In this document: positions 6,160 through 14,681 of the stretch, piece after piece
Numbering within the stretch: position 1 is the stretch's first letter
Layout: each line of letters begins with the position of its first letter
DNA from: Isohypsibius dastychi
Lineage: Eukaryota > Tardigrada > Eutardigrada > Parachela > Isohypsibiidae
Direction of reading: 5' to 3'
Length of the DNA stretch: 14,681 nucleotides
Assembly (NCBI GenBank): GCA_034696485.1
Contig: JAQIWT010000835.1
Location: 1-14,681 of the forward strand
Position numbers and translations under genes: made by a program
Notes under the pieces: generated by a model
Told to the model about the DNA's origin: nothing
The model's input: only the letters and a program-made list of their open reading frames with translations
Databases searched by the model: none

Positions 6160-8187
6160 ATGGCACCAAAATCTAACAAGAATTTTGACGGGGTCAATGA
6201 CGAGACAGCAGAAAGTAGACATATTGACACCACGGGAAATCAAAATTGTGTGCATGACGTTCGAGACTTTCTACCAGCAAAAATATTCGCTGCAATTCAA
6301 TACTTTTCCAAGTTGCACAGGACTAAAGAAACAGCAGTGTTCACGTCATTGCTCATGGGAGTTGTGATTTTATCTGGGAAGAAAAGTTTTATACAAGCCG
6401 GTAAAGATTTCGGGAAATATGTCACTGGGTGTATGTTCATATTCATAATCGCAATGAAAACGAGTGGGAAATCGGCTTCATTCGACCTATATTGTATCGA
6501 CCTAATTAAAAGGGTGCAAGACATGAGAAATCGACGAATCATCGTTCACCCGGTGAACTGGCCAGGTTTCAGAAATGCATGGAGAGACGCAAATGGGGAG
6601 CTATCCATGGTTGGAGACGAGCTCGATGCCACTCTGGTAAAAATGACCTCGACCGACGACGATAACGCTATTTCATCCCTCAATAAAGGATGGAGTCGAG
6701 AGACCGTGGACTTGATATATGGAACATTACCGGATATTAAATTGAAAAATGCTTATTGCTCAATTTTGGCGACCATACATCCGGTTACGTACTGCAATTT
6801 GCTCAATCAAGTAAAGAAGTATGCAATGGGTTTTGAAGACAGATGGAACACAACTGTGGTAGACGATGACACTACAGACGTCACGGGGGCACAACTTGCT
6901 TACGAGTCTGGACTGAAAGGGCCAAATTACGATCTCAAAGCATATTTTCTAAAACTTGATGACTACTTCCAGAATCCACCGGCTGCTTTAGTTTATAGAT
7001 TATCCGCCTCTGCTTTCGATCGTTTCAAACGACTATCGGCAGACATTGGTATCATGAAAAGAAACGCCAGAGGCAATCTGAAACAAACGGACGCTCAATA
7101 CTCATGGTCATCATTTTTTGATAGCGGAGTCATCAGCGTCCCGAATGAAGTCTCAGATAGAACAATCGAGCTTGCGATAAAGTGGATTGAGGTATGTGAT
7201 TTGCGCAACGATCTCTCTTGAACGAGCATTTTGCTGCAATGGTACGACCTACGCATATCCTGTGGATCTAGTGAAACGTATGAGCATCGTTGAAGAAACG
7301 CATTTTTTAACCCTTGTTGCGGGTGAAATCGCAATAAAAGCCCTTGTAGCAAACGTAATAAGGAATTCACCGACCACCTTTGTAGGAAGGTACCGTCGAT
7401 TAAGCGATTCTCGCTCTTTTTTTGTAGCAAGTTACCCTCATAGCCAGATTACATTGTGCCATAGTTCAGTAGAGTGGGGTTGGGGGGTGGGGCGGGATTT
7501 TTCCACCGGCATGGGTTGCTGGATGGAGATTGATACTCCTCACCTAGACGGTGCTCAAGCTTCGTTATCCCGAAAATGTATTGGGTTGCTCATTAGTTCT
7601 TCTTGGGAAACTTGACACATGGTCTATGCTTACAGATTAGTGCTCGAGCGACAAAGTCCATGCATGGAGAGCTGAAGACTGAAAGTTCTAATGTTCATGA
7701 AATGATGCTTTTGCGTGGTCCCTATATTACTTCACGCATCGCGCGATCGCGGAACAAAGTCCAAACCGATGCTGAATTTAAACAAGTCTGCCGGATTCTG
7801 GAAGACAGGGGACTTGGAAAACTCGTTACCGTTCAGCTCAAGAAAATTAGAGGTTGTCATGAATCAGAGGTGCAAGTATTTTGGAAACTGGAGTCCACTG
7901 CGCAGAACCAATCTGTCCTCATAGACGTTGGAATTATGCCTAGTACATACGCAAAACAATACGAGGGAGAAGTAGATTCACCCGCGACAAGGAGACTGGA
8001 ATTACTATCACAGCATGAAGAAATCATGGCGTCCAAGCCTTCGGCAAATTACTCAAGAGCTGTAAAAGTGGAGAATGAAGTAGGAATTAACTCAGATGTG
8101 TTACAAACTGTTCCGGTTGTAGTAGCACAGACAATTTTCGAAACTTCAGTTGAATTTGAGACACCAGACGACCTCAATATTTTTTAG
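6160..8187 (+). CDS. Two-exon gene, about 527 residues, product not recognised
   Basis: Exon 1 is 6160-7191 (344 codons) and exon 2 is 7636-8187 (183 codons plus TAG at 8185). The donor reads GAG then GTATGT at 7192, the acceptor TGCTTACAG ending at 7635; both are phase 0, so the frame continues. The start ATG follows an in-frame-stop-limited leader and reads MAPKSNKN. The first ~100 residues hold a hydrophobic segment (TSLLMGVVILSG, then GCMFIFIIAM) that looks more like buried helices than clear membrane spans. Acidic patches (STDDDN, VVDDDTTD) follow, and the C-terminal exon is polar with an acidic end. No signal peptide, zinc motif or enzyme motif is visible. It is the longest intact gene here and stands alone. 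An endogenous viral structural gene such as a nucleoprotein is one untested possibility; a lineage-specific host gene is equally possible. Confidence 0.7.
7192..7635 (+). other. Inferred 444-bp intron of the 6160 gene
   Basis: It begins GTATGT and ends TTACAG. It contains stops in all plus frames, including TGA at 7219 in the exon 1 frame, and a G-rich run (GGGGTTGGGGGGTGGGGCGG, 7478-7497). It is several times longer than the other introns inferred in the window. A plus frame at 7187-7615 crosses it but gives no recognisable protein. Confidence 0.6.
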
Positions 8188-8420
8188 TTCGACTTGTTTT
8201 CTGTTGTGCGAAAAAGATCGAAGAGTTATTGCACAGAAGACTTTTCAAGTGATTAATGCAAGATCGGTAGATCTGACCACTTCTCTTGGTTAAAATTGAC
8301 AAGACTGAATTTACGACTCGGTTTATTCAGAGTCCGTTAATAAGCATGCTCATTCTCCAAAATTTAGGCCAGTTGACAAGTATGTCAAGTTTGTTTTCGA
8401 CGGCACTACAATATTTTTAA
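8188..8420. other. 3' flank of the 6160 gene, no gene seen
   Basis: No AATAAA was found soon after the stop codon at 8185; polyadenylation may use a variant signal. Nothing else is recognisable until the compound repeat begins. Confidence 0.35.
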
Positions 8421-8550
8421 CCTACAATACCCTCGAATTTTCCTGACTGATATGTCCTTATTTTTTAAATTTTTTTTACTGGGTAAAAAGATCTATTCGG
8501 GTCAACGGAACCACATTTCTACAATGCGAGGTCAACGGAGCCACATTTTC
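8421..8550 (+). repeat. Compound repeat core, copy 1
   Basis: CCTACAATACCCTCGAATTT, TCCTGACTGA, a T-rich stretch, TACTGGGTAAAAAGATCT, then twice a GGTCAACGGA..CCACATTT motif (8500-8550). The first part matches 8984-9013 and 12324-12352; the second part matches 9313-9420 over about 100 bp. This copy is followed by an octamer array, a G tract (8696-8712) and a weak end module (8769-8800), in the same order as the copy at 12300-12540. Confidence 0.8.
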
Positions 8551-8560
8551 AAAAGTGACG

Positions 8561-8626
8561 CCCACTCACCCACTCGTCCACTCCCCTACTCCCCCACTCA
8601 TTCGCCCACTTACTCGCCCACTCACA
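8561..8626 (+). repeat. 8-bp tandem repeat (CCCACTCA type)
   Basis: The units are CCCACTCA, CCCACTCG, TCCACTCC, CCTACTCC, CCCACTCA, then CCCACTTA and CCCACTCA separated by 4-bp half units (TTCG, CTCG). The period is 8 bp, like the satellite at 287-515 but with an unrelated unit. It yields the SPTHSPTYSPTH-type frame seen on the plus strand, which is taken as an artefact of the repeat. Confidence 0.85.
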
Positions 8627-8695
8627 CTTCCGGTCATGACTTTTTAGTTTCTCTGAATAAGAAAGTATCCATTTTCATCCAATTTCTCCTGAGAA

Positions 8696-8712
8696 GGGGG
8701 AGGGGGGGGGGG
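8696..8712 (+). repeat. G tract
   Basis: A run of guanines interrupted by one adenine, followed by GTGTCAGTATGCC. A similar tract at 12449-12460 occupies the same place in the copy of the compound repeat at 12300. Long G runs can form quadruplexes and are prone to length change. Confidence 0.8.
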
Positions 8713-8965
8713 TGTCAGTATGCCAGGCAGCCTCAGCGTGCCGGGCATGCGCGCAAGCGAAGCCAAATCCGCTTTTTGCGAGGAATATTTGAATATGTTT
8801 TCAAGCTAGTTTTCGTGACGCTGTAGCGAGGCAAAGCAAAAACTGTAAATTGTAGATATTAGTTTCGCAAAATTATCTTCTCAATTTTTTTACACCTGAT
8901 TTAGGCAGACGATTCGTTTTTATTTTATGCGATTAGATTCATACCTGTAAGCTTCAGTTTTTGTT

Positions 8966-9020
8966 CCCCCCCCCCTGGGGGGATCCACAATACCCTCGAA
9001 TTTTCCTGACCGATTACCTG
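8966..9020 (+). repeat. Compound repeat left end, copy 2 (C tract plus core)
   Basis: Ten cytosines, a T and six guanines are followed by ATCCACAATACCCTCGAATT and TTCCTGACCGAT. The copy at 12300 has the same order: C tract, short spacer, GGGGGG, then the same core. The C/G runs could pair as a hairpin. Confidence 0.8.
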
Positions 9021-9312
9021 GAGATTTCATGTATTGGTCAACCCTGTTCAGAGCTTCATGAAGTGGTTAGTTCAGCTTTCAGCCGGAAACCGTGATAACT
9101 GTATCTCAGTGATTTAATTAGGATCAGATTTTTTTTACTTTTCAATGGGCTATGAATGGACAAAATGTGACCACTCGTTAGAGGACTATGTTCATCCAAA
9201 AATCACTAGTCGAATCAAGATTTTGCGACATCACCTAGACTCATTCGTCGCGCGGACAAACTTTTGAGTACCCGCAAAGCCAAATCCAAAAAACCGATAT
9301 TGACCAATATAT

Positions 9313-9420
9313 GAATTCTCCTGATAATTTTTTTTATATAATATTTTTCACTGTGTAAAATATCTTCTCGGGTCAACGGATTCACATTTTCACAGTGCGA
9401 GGTCAACATAGCCACATTTG
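9313..9420 (+). repeat. Compound repeat core, copy 3 (GGTCAACGGA part)
   Basis: Aligns with 8437-8550: AATTCTCCTGA, T-rich stretch, ACTGTGTAAAATATCT, TCGGGTCAACGGATTCACAT, GTGCGAGGTCAACATAGCCA. The CTACAATACCC left edge is missing here. The plus-strand frame that begins at 9418 just after it is AT-driven and not recognisable. Confidence 0.75.
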
Positions 9421-9852
9421 CTGTCTCACTTGTCTGTCCGCTACCCACGGCTTATCACTACGCACTCCATGCTAATTTTGATTAGTTATCTTAATCAGCT
9501 TAACATTTTTGTTCCTTCGGTATTTCCCTTTATTTTGGCCGTCATTTTCATTAAATTCCACAATTACATAAAAGATCCCTTAATTTGTTTTTGTCTACCT
9601 CTCAACGATAGCTGTCACACATGTCCTTTCCTCTTTTTATTTTTTCTCTTCTTATCCACGACAGGAAATGGCGTCATAAACAGAATTGTTGCATAGAATC
9701 GGTTTTACTAAAAACTTCGAAAAAAAATCATGTTTTCAGTTTTTAGTATTTCCCGATCGATTAGTTTATTTCACCTTGTTTTTTAGGCCAACCTACCGAG
9801 TTTTCAAAAACGCGAGGTAACGTAAGTTTTACACCAAAGGCAAAAACCCATT
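9421..9852. other. Gene-free stretch between repeat modules
   Basis: AT-rich, with T runs and no supported gene. The 92-codon plus frame at 9418-9696 is rich in Phe, Leu, Ile and Ser, as expected from T-rich DNA, and shows no motif. Confidence 0.4.
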
Positions 9853-9900
9853 GAGTGAATTCGTTCACCACAGCGTTTTTCGAGGAATATTTTAATCAAC
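9853..9900 (+). repeat. Compound repeat end module (GAATTCGTTCACCACAGCG)
   Basis: GAGTGAATTCGTTCACCACA, GCGTTTTTCGAGGAATATTT is repeated at 12493-12535 with few differences (ACC/ATC, TCGAGG/CCGAGG). A weaker version, GCTTTTTGCGAGGAATATTT, lies at 8771-8790. It appears to be the right end of the compound repeat. Confidence 0.8.
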
Positions 9901-10358
9901 CACGCTGCGCGGGGTAAAAGGTTGCCAAAATGGTTCCAGGTCCAGTTGATGTTAAACACGAGGCAAAAACCTTCGAAACAGGTCATTGATTAGTCATTTG
10001 GCTAAGAAGAACGCAGCTCTATTAGACGTCTTCCATACAATTGTATGGTAAAGATTTTCTAAACCTCAAACACACTGGCAAAACCCACACCCACATCTCG
10101 CCTGGTTTGCTCTGTTCAATCGCCGACCCTCTACTGCCTACTTCTTAAACAATGCTTCTAAACAAATCGAATTCGAAACACTATAGAACGGTGAGACAGC
10201 TAGCGTTCAAATGTGGTATTGTTTATGTCGATTCGAAAGTCAGAGTGAACAAGTTTGGAATTGAATCGCGCAAGAGCTTGAAGTTAAGGACATCTTGTTT
10301 ATTGTTTAGTATTTATGTCCCCGGTTCATTTACTATATCATTGTGAGACCGCAGCGAT
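9901..10358. other. Gene-free stretch upstream of the 10359 gene
   Basis: No recognisable product is encoded; a 64-codon plus frame at 10152-10346 has no motif and ends 13 bp before the next start codon. CATACAATTGTATGG (10034-10048) contains the palindrome CATACAATTGTATG, a possible factor site or chance. The promoter of the following gene would lie here. Confidence 0.4.
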
Positions 10359-11894
10359 ATGGATGGAAGATCAGACGAGCTATCTGGAGATTTTTCGTTT
10401 CGAGTCGAACTTGCGTTGGATGCTCATCTAACCGTATCTGTGCGACTTTTCGAAAAAGCTGAGCTGGAATGGAAATGGTGAGCATATTCACACTAACGAT
10501 TTATTGGTAATATCAGGATCTTACAGGAACGAAATAGCTGATCTGGTGCGTAACAAATTTCCGACCAACAAATCAGAAGATCTAGTCCGACTTCTGTGTG
10601 CTGAAGTGAGTTGCTTGCTGCAAAAGCCTTGCAGCCGGCTTTATGTTGCACCTATGCGTTTTCAGAAACTACGCAAGCTATATGTGCATTTGCGGAGCGA
10701 GCACTCGTAAGACATGAATTAGTTCATGGTTCAATGTTTACTTTTTAAACTTAGTTTGTGTTTATTCAGGGCAACGGTGAAAAACATGAGGGAATCGGAC
10801 AAGTTTAAGACGTTTACCGAAGCACAAGCACTAGCAGGTGTTTGTACATGCCGCTTTCGATTATGGGTTGAAAGAGAAGATAGCAAGGGATGTCGAAGTC
10901 AGTTGAAGAAGTGCGTTAGTCATTAATGTTCCTTTAATAGTTAATCATTTCTCATGATTGGACCTCTACATGAACCCTTCATGATCTTCTATTTTTGAGC
11001 AATGCAAGTTTTTGATGGCGTGCTTCAAAACCAGATTGGTCGTAGTGAGATGGACGCAACTGTTGAATGGCTCTCTCCTGTTCTGTCTAAATGTACAGTG
11101 TACGGAAATGATGACCTCTTGAGGTTTGAGAGAGTTCAAACTTATAGTATGCTGAATGAAATATTTGCAGAGCTGACGCGATCAAAAATTTTGAAGACGT
11201 ACACTCTGAGTTTTTTGCCAAATTTCGGACATTATACGAACGTTTTGGTTATAAATTCCCAAATCCTGAATCGGTGGGGCCAACCGTTGCACTTAACCTT
11301 GCATTTCTACTGCTGACCATGCTGGCAAGAGAGTTGGTCTGATCAATTCTAATTGTCATTTCTTTTAAGGATAATTGTAACCAATTGGTCACCGTGACCA
11401 ATACAGACCATGAGGTGACAGGAGATCTCAACAGAGAGCTGCTGGCTGAGCGAAGCAAAATACTAGCGATGAAACAAGTTCATGAGCGCATGCTGTCGGA
11501 CAAGAAGGCTGCAGAGGAAGAATTAGGCATTGCAACAAAAGCTCTTCAGCATAAGAAGCTGATTTGGTTCGTGCCAGAGAACTCAATGACGCCAAAGACC
11601 AACATATACAATCGTTGAATGATTTTCTTCAAAAGAGCTACACAGAGAATCAGCGGCTAACAGAACTGCTTGATGCTAGATGCGATAAACAGGATGATAT
11701 CTGCTGAATTCAGAGTAACGATTACTGGGAACGAATAAAATCAGGCAACACATTTGTCCGCGGTGAAGTTAGCTCTTCAAATCCGCTGGAAGCTCCGAAA
11801 CGAAAATAACAACATCCGCGATCAGTTGGAAAAGGAGGACGTTCAAAACCAAAACCAGCAATGGACATCAAAATCAACGTCACGTTCTCAGTAA
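10359..11894 (+). pseudogene. Multi-exon gene with coiled-coil C-terminal half, possibly broken; product not recognised
   Basis: Supported exons are A 10359-10477, B 10527-10706, C from 10770 to about 10906-10921, D about 11000-11123 and E 11171-about 11336. Introns A/B (49 bp), B/C (63 bp) and D/E (47 bp) are GT-AG, and all three are phase 2, keeping the frame open; the C/D junction is unclear. Exon F (from about 11370) is strongly helical and charged (LNRELLAERSKILAMKQVHE, then KKAAEEELG), like a coiled coil. The E/F intron would be only 33 bp. Near 11550 the coiled-coil signal moves to another frame (ARELNDAKDQHIQSLNDFLQ), then stops at TGA 11705. A last segment, 11745-11894 (KLRNENNNIRDQLEKED), fits a final exon ending at TAA 11892. 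The frame change suggests decay, assembly error or a missed intron. No known domain was recognised. Confidence 0.5.
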
Positions 11895-12299
11895 TTTTAC
11901 ACCTTAACCAGGCTAAAATCGAAAATAGAATCAGACACAACTTTACTTACAGATCGTGATGAGATATATATGTTCGACGAGGCAACACATATGAACACAT
12001 CAGTTCAATTTAGTTTCATGTTGTAAGGAGACGGGTGTAAGCGAAAAGAGGACTCGATCGGTATATATTCAATGAAATCAGGCAAAAATCCGTTTTCGCA
12101 ATGACCTCGTTATAGGACACACCACCCAGCCAGCACACCCCCAACCCTCGCCTCGTTTACCTCGCTTCGAAAGGCCTACTCCTACAACAAATTTATAAGG
12201 CTGCAGGAGTAGGCAGTCGTAGTAGGCTATAATTTAGCACTTTATCGTTACGAATTATTGTGGTTTTTATCCAGTCCTTATTTTCGTCTACATACTCCA
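11895..12299. other. Gene-free stretch
   Basis: No supported gene on either strand. Around 12172-12232, GGCCTACTCCTAC, CTGCAGGAGTAGGC and GTAGTAGGC can pair, making a small hairpin. Otherwise nothing is seen before the C tract of the next compound repeat copy. Confidence 0.4.
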
Positions 12300-12540
12300 C
12301 CCCCCCCCCCTCCAAGGGGGGACCTACAGTACCCTCGAATTTTTCTGACCGAGACGTTTCTATTTCTTTAAACATTTTTTACAGTGTAAAAATTTTTCAA
12401 AATATGTTTTTTTAAATTCAATAGTTTTTTTCTTACCTTTTCTAAAAAGGGGGGTGGGGGAAAAAATGCCGGTCTCGCCAGGGGCCGGCAATAAGTGAAT
12501 TCGTTCATCACAGCGTTTTTCCGAGGAATATTTTATTTCA
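12300..12540 (+). repeat. Compound repeat, most complete compact copy
   Basis: In order: C tract (12300-12310), TCCAA, GGGGGG, core ACCTACAGTACCCTCGAATT (12322-12341), a T-rich stretch with TTTTTTACAGTGTAAAAATT, a G tract (12449-12460), ATGCCGGTCTCGCCAGGGGC, and the end module AAGTGAATTCGTTCATCACA...GAGGAATATTTT (12493-12535). The same modules recur at 8421-8800 and, more spread out, 8966-9900. There is no coding capacity, so this looks like a short non-autonomous or structural repeat family of about 240 bp. Confidence 0.75.
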
Positions 12541-12975
12541 AAGTTGCTGCTTCTTTTGAAATTCTAAGTTCAGTGCTATGTTATTCTATATTTACACAGA
12601 ACCATATTTTAAAACTATGTTGATATATATTCAAAGCTATATATTTTAATTTCCAAGGTGAGCTCACTTCAGTAATCTTCCAGATGCTCGAAAGTTAGGC
12701 TCAAACGCTGGTTTGAAAATCAAGTCTGACCGTTCATCTGAGAGCCGTAATATAATTTCGATATTCATTCGATTGACATGGCGATTATATTATATAGTAA
12801 GTTGCGAAGACTTTTGCGAGTATATTTTCAGGAACTGGAAAATCTGAAAAAATGGCGGTTCTGAACCCCGTTTCTTTTCATTGAATGTGGACAATTTTAT
12901 GTAGACATTTTCTTTAAGTGAATGAAACTAAGCCGAAGAGATTTATTACGAAGGCTTGATTTTATATCTGGATAA
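12541..12975. other. 3' region of the minus-strand gene, otherwise gene-free
   Basis: AT-rich, with no supported coding frame. It contains the polyadenylation signal of the minus-strand gene noted separately. Confidence 0.4.
12942..12947 (-). terminator. Polyadenylation signal AATAAA for the minus-strand gene
   Basis: TTTATT on plus reads AATAAA on minus, about 29 bases beyond the stop codon at 12978-12976. The position fits the 3' end of the gene at 12976-14169. Confidence 0.45.
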
Positions 12976-14169
12976 TCACGAATATTCTGCCAAGGCTGCA
13001 TCTTTCAAGTTAGCATGTCTGAAAAACATGTAGCTCGCGTCACCATTGTTGTGGCTAATTTTTGGTTTGAATTCTGGCTCAGTTCCCGGTTTAAGTTGTT
13101 TCAAATAGTGATTTCCCATATTGATCGAAATTATTTGGTTGAAAATTCGTGTGTCGACGAAGATCTTTTTATGGTCTGTGATTTGTACGTTCCTGTTAAT
13201 CCAGTTCGTGCATAACCTCAATGCAATCGACCGATCTGCTTCTCCGTGTGGTTGAAATTCAAAATTTCGTGAACCCTGAAAAGATTATTACTGATTTATG
13301 GGACATAACTTACGAACTTGAGATCTTAGATCATTGATCCTATCATATTTTCGCCTATATTTTTCTGGCGACTCTCGGATTCCATTTTAAGAGAATTCTG
13401 GACTCGATTTTCCCGTTGATGACAGAATTCAGCTGCTGAGCACTCGACGCCGTGTGTTGTATATGTCCTCCGAAAAAACTGTACTGGTAATAAGTCCTGG
13501 TCAGTGATTACCATGGCACGTTCACAGTCTTGTAATGAAGCGTCAATGCTGGACACTACGTCGCTTGAAATGATATCCTCATTCATGGCAGGCGATGCAG
13601 ACACCATGTTTTTACTGAGAGCTCGTGTTTGCCTGTACGTACGCTTCTTCCTTAACTGTTCTACTTCCCATTCAATTTCCTTCTGCCAACAATCCGGTTT
13701 GCCTTATAGCACCTGGAGGAACACGATATTCATAAAGTGTTAGACGTAAAAAGTTTACTCTAGTATAACGCTCTATTATTTTTTGCTGACATCGAACACG
13801 AGAAAATATTCGGTTCTTACCCGCTGATGTAGGATATTCTGTGATATACTGTAACTCCCATCCTCCAAGAGTCTAACAGAAGAACTGACATCAAGATTCA
13901 TTGTGCGATATACGCGAGTGATGAATGTGGAAGAACGGATACAGTAAGTCTGAATCAGGAGTGCAAATCGTTCTCGGTTTCTGATAGCATTAAAGTGATT
14001 GCAATTTCGAATCAAACTCGGTTGAATGTACGGATTACATCGAACGTTGAATAACGCTCTCGTTACCCGGGTGAAATGAGTCTAAGCTACGATACTGCTG
14101 AACAATTCGAAACAAAATAATACCACATTCCTTGGAATGAATACATAGGGGTTGCCTTGTGACATCACA
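12976..14169 (-). CDS. Multi-exon minus-strand gene, product not recognised; 5' end and middle uncertain
   Basis: Exons in transcription order: E1 14169-14039 (acceptor AACAATCAG, in-frame TGT GAT GTC), E2 13980-13821, E3 from 13785, E4 to about 13520, and the last exon 13275-12976 (99 codons plus TGA). E1/E2 are joined by a 58-bp GTAATC...ATCAG intron, phase 2 on both sides. E2/E3 have a 35-bp GTAAGA...GTCAG intron, phase 0. The last exon follows a 38-bp GTAAGT...TTTCAG intron. E2 reads as folded protein (NRERFALLIQTYCIRSSTFI), E4 as a basic helix then an acidic Ser-rich part (EIEWEVEQLRKKRTYRQTRA). E3/E4 would need a 27-base exon, and before the last intron the frame meets TAA 13328, so an intron is missed or the gene is damaged. 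No start codon exon was identified upstream of 14169 and no family was recognised. Confidence 0.45.
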
Positions 14170-14627
14170 CTGATTGTTAACGCATTACTGTCGGTCTACG
14201 GAACATTCCGATTCAAGATGCCATCAGTAAGTATGTATACCCAATGCCGTATGTTTACTAAGTAGGGCTTGAAAACCAAGGGTTAAAAAAAAACTTAGGT
14301 CACTCACTGATTACTCGGTATTCACAAACAACCGAGGTGTTAACACCTGCTGCTAATCATTCAGCTTATGCACGAGCGTCCGTCCGTGACCAAAATGCCG
14401 AGAAACCACAGCAAGATGTCACTACACAACGAAACTCTGATTAACGTTTAAGAACGGAAGATCGGAATAGGTAGTTGATCACGACTACCATGTCAACAAA
14501 TATGAGTGGAATGCTATGAGCGGAGTACCGGAAAGAACAGTTAATCTTTATATCGATGCTACATTTGACCTAGCAACACTCATAGTGTGTAAAGAAGAAA
14601 GGAATATACATGGAATAGCCAAGCCAA
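14170..14627. other. Stretch that should hold the 5' exons of the minus-strand gene
   Basis: Reading on minus, short open pieces occur (for example around 14420-14350, HLAVVSRHFGHGRTLVHKLN), but no splice pattern joins them convincingly to the exon at 14169. No plus-strand gene is supported. Confidence 0.3.
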
Positions 14628-14681
14628 GAAACTTTTGGCCGCGGCTAACGAAACTTTTGGCCGCGGCTAAAGAAACTTTTG
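14628..14681 (+). repeat. 22-bp tandem repeat running off the right edge
   Basis: Two full units (14628-14649, 14650-14671) and a 10-base partial third are seen. Each unit is GAAACTTTTGGCCGCGGCTA plus AC or AA, differing only in the last base. The core GCCGCGGC is a palindrome. The near identity of units suggests recent amplification; array length beyond the window is unknown. Confidence 0.9.

Noticed and set aside
7095-7430. 111-codon minus-strand frame
   Set aside because: Antisense to the well-supported exon 1 end and intron of the 6160 gene; no recognisable product.
6160-8187. Firm assignment of the 527-residue product as a viral nucleoprotein
   Set aside because: Length and isolation would fit, but I can see no diagnostic motif, so it is left as unrecognised with this only as a possibility.
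8452-8826. 124-codon plus-strand frame with SPTHSPTYSPTH repeats
   Set aside because: Explained by the octamer array and the G tract inside the compound repeat.
9215-9696. Minus- and plus-strand frames of 77 and 92 codons
   Set aside because: They overlap repeat copy 3 and T-rich DNA; composition-driven with no motif.
13015-13215. 66-codon plus-strand frame
   Set aside because: It is antisense to the last exon of the minus-strand gene, which has better protein character and a splice acceptor.

Overview
This window looks like gene-poor, repeat-rich nuclear DNA from a small-intron animal, or possibly another eukaryote. Three things point that way. Candidate genes are broken by GT-AG introns, most of them only about 35-75 bp. 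A eukaryotic Merlin-type (IS1595/ISXO2-like DDE) transposon is present. There are many simple and compound repeats, and no operon or ribosome-binding-site logic. The species cannot be named from the sequence. No rRNA, tRNA or CRISPR array was recognised.

Layout, left to right. 287-515 is an 8-bp satellite. 1049-1199 is a foldback with 59-bp arms. 1571-2923 is a decayed Merlin transposon: a 5' coding exon, intron-like DNA, then a DDE catalytic domain whose third acidic residue has become alanine. A fragment of a replication protein A (RPA70-like) OB fold follows at 3013-3333. A possible small secreted cysteine-rich protein lies on the minus strand at 3814-4125. 4209-5646 holds dodecamer minisatellites and a second, internally deleted relative of the Merlin element. 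6160-8187 is the best intact gene: two exons joined in phase, about 527 residues, product not recognised. 8421-9900 and 12300-12540 hold several copies of a compound repeat (C tract, a CCTCGAATTTT core, G tract, a GAATTCGTTC end module). 10359-11894 is a multi-exon plus-strand gene with a coiled-coil C-terminal half that appears broken near its 3' end. 12976-14169 is a multi-exon minus-strand gene with a polyadenylation signal just past its stop. A 22-bp tandem repeat runs off the right edge.

Nothing ties the genes into one pathway. The main themes are an old Merlin family with a catalytically dead copy and a deletion derivative, expanding short tandem repeats (8, 12 and 22 bp), and three unrecognised spliced genes. 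All exon models were derived by eye from reading frames and splice consensus; no transcript or database evidence was available.
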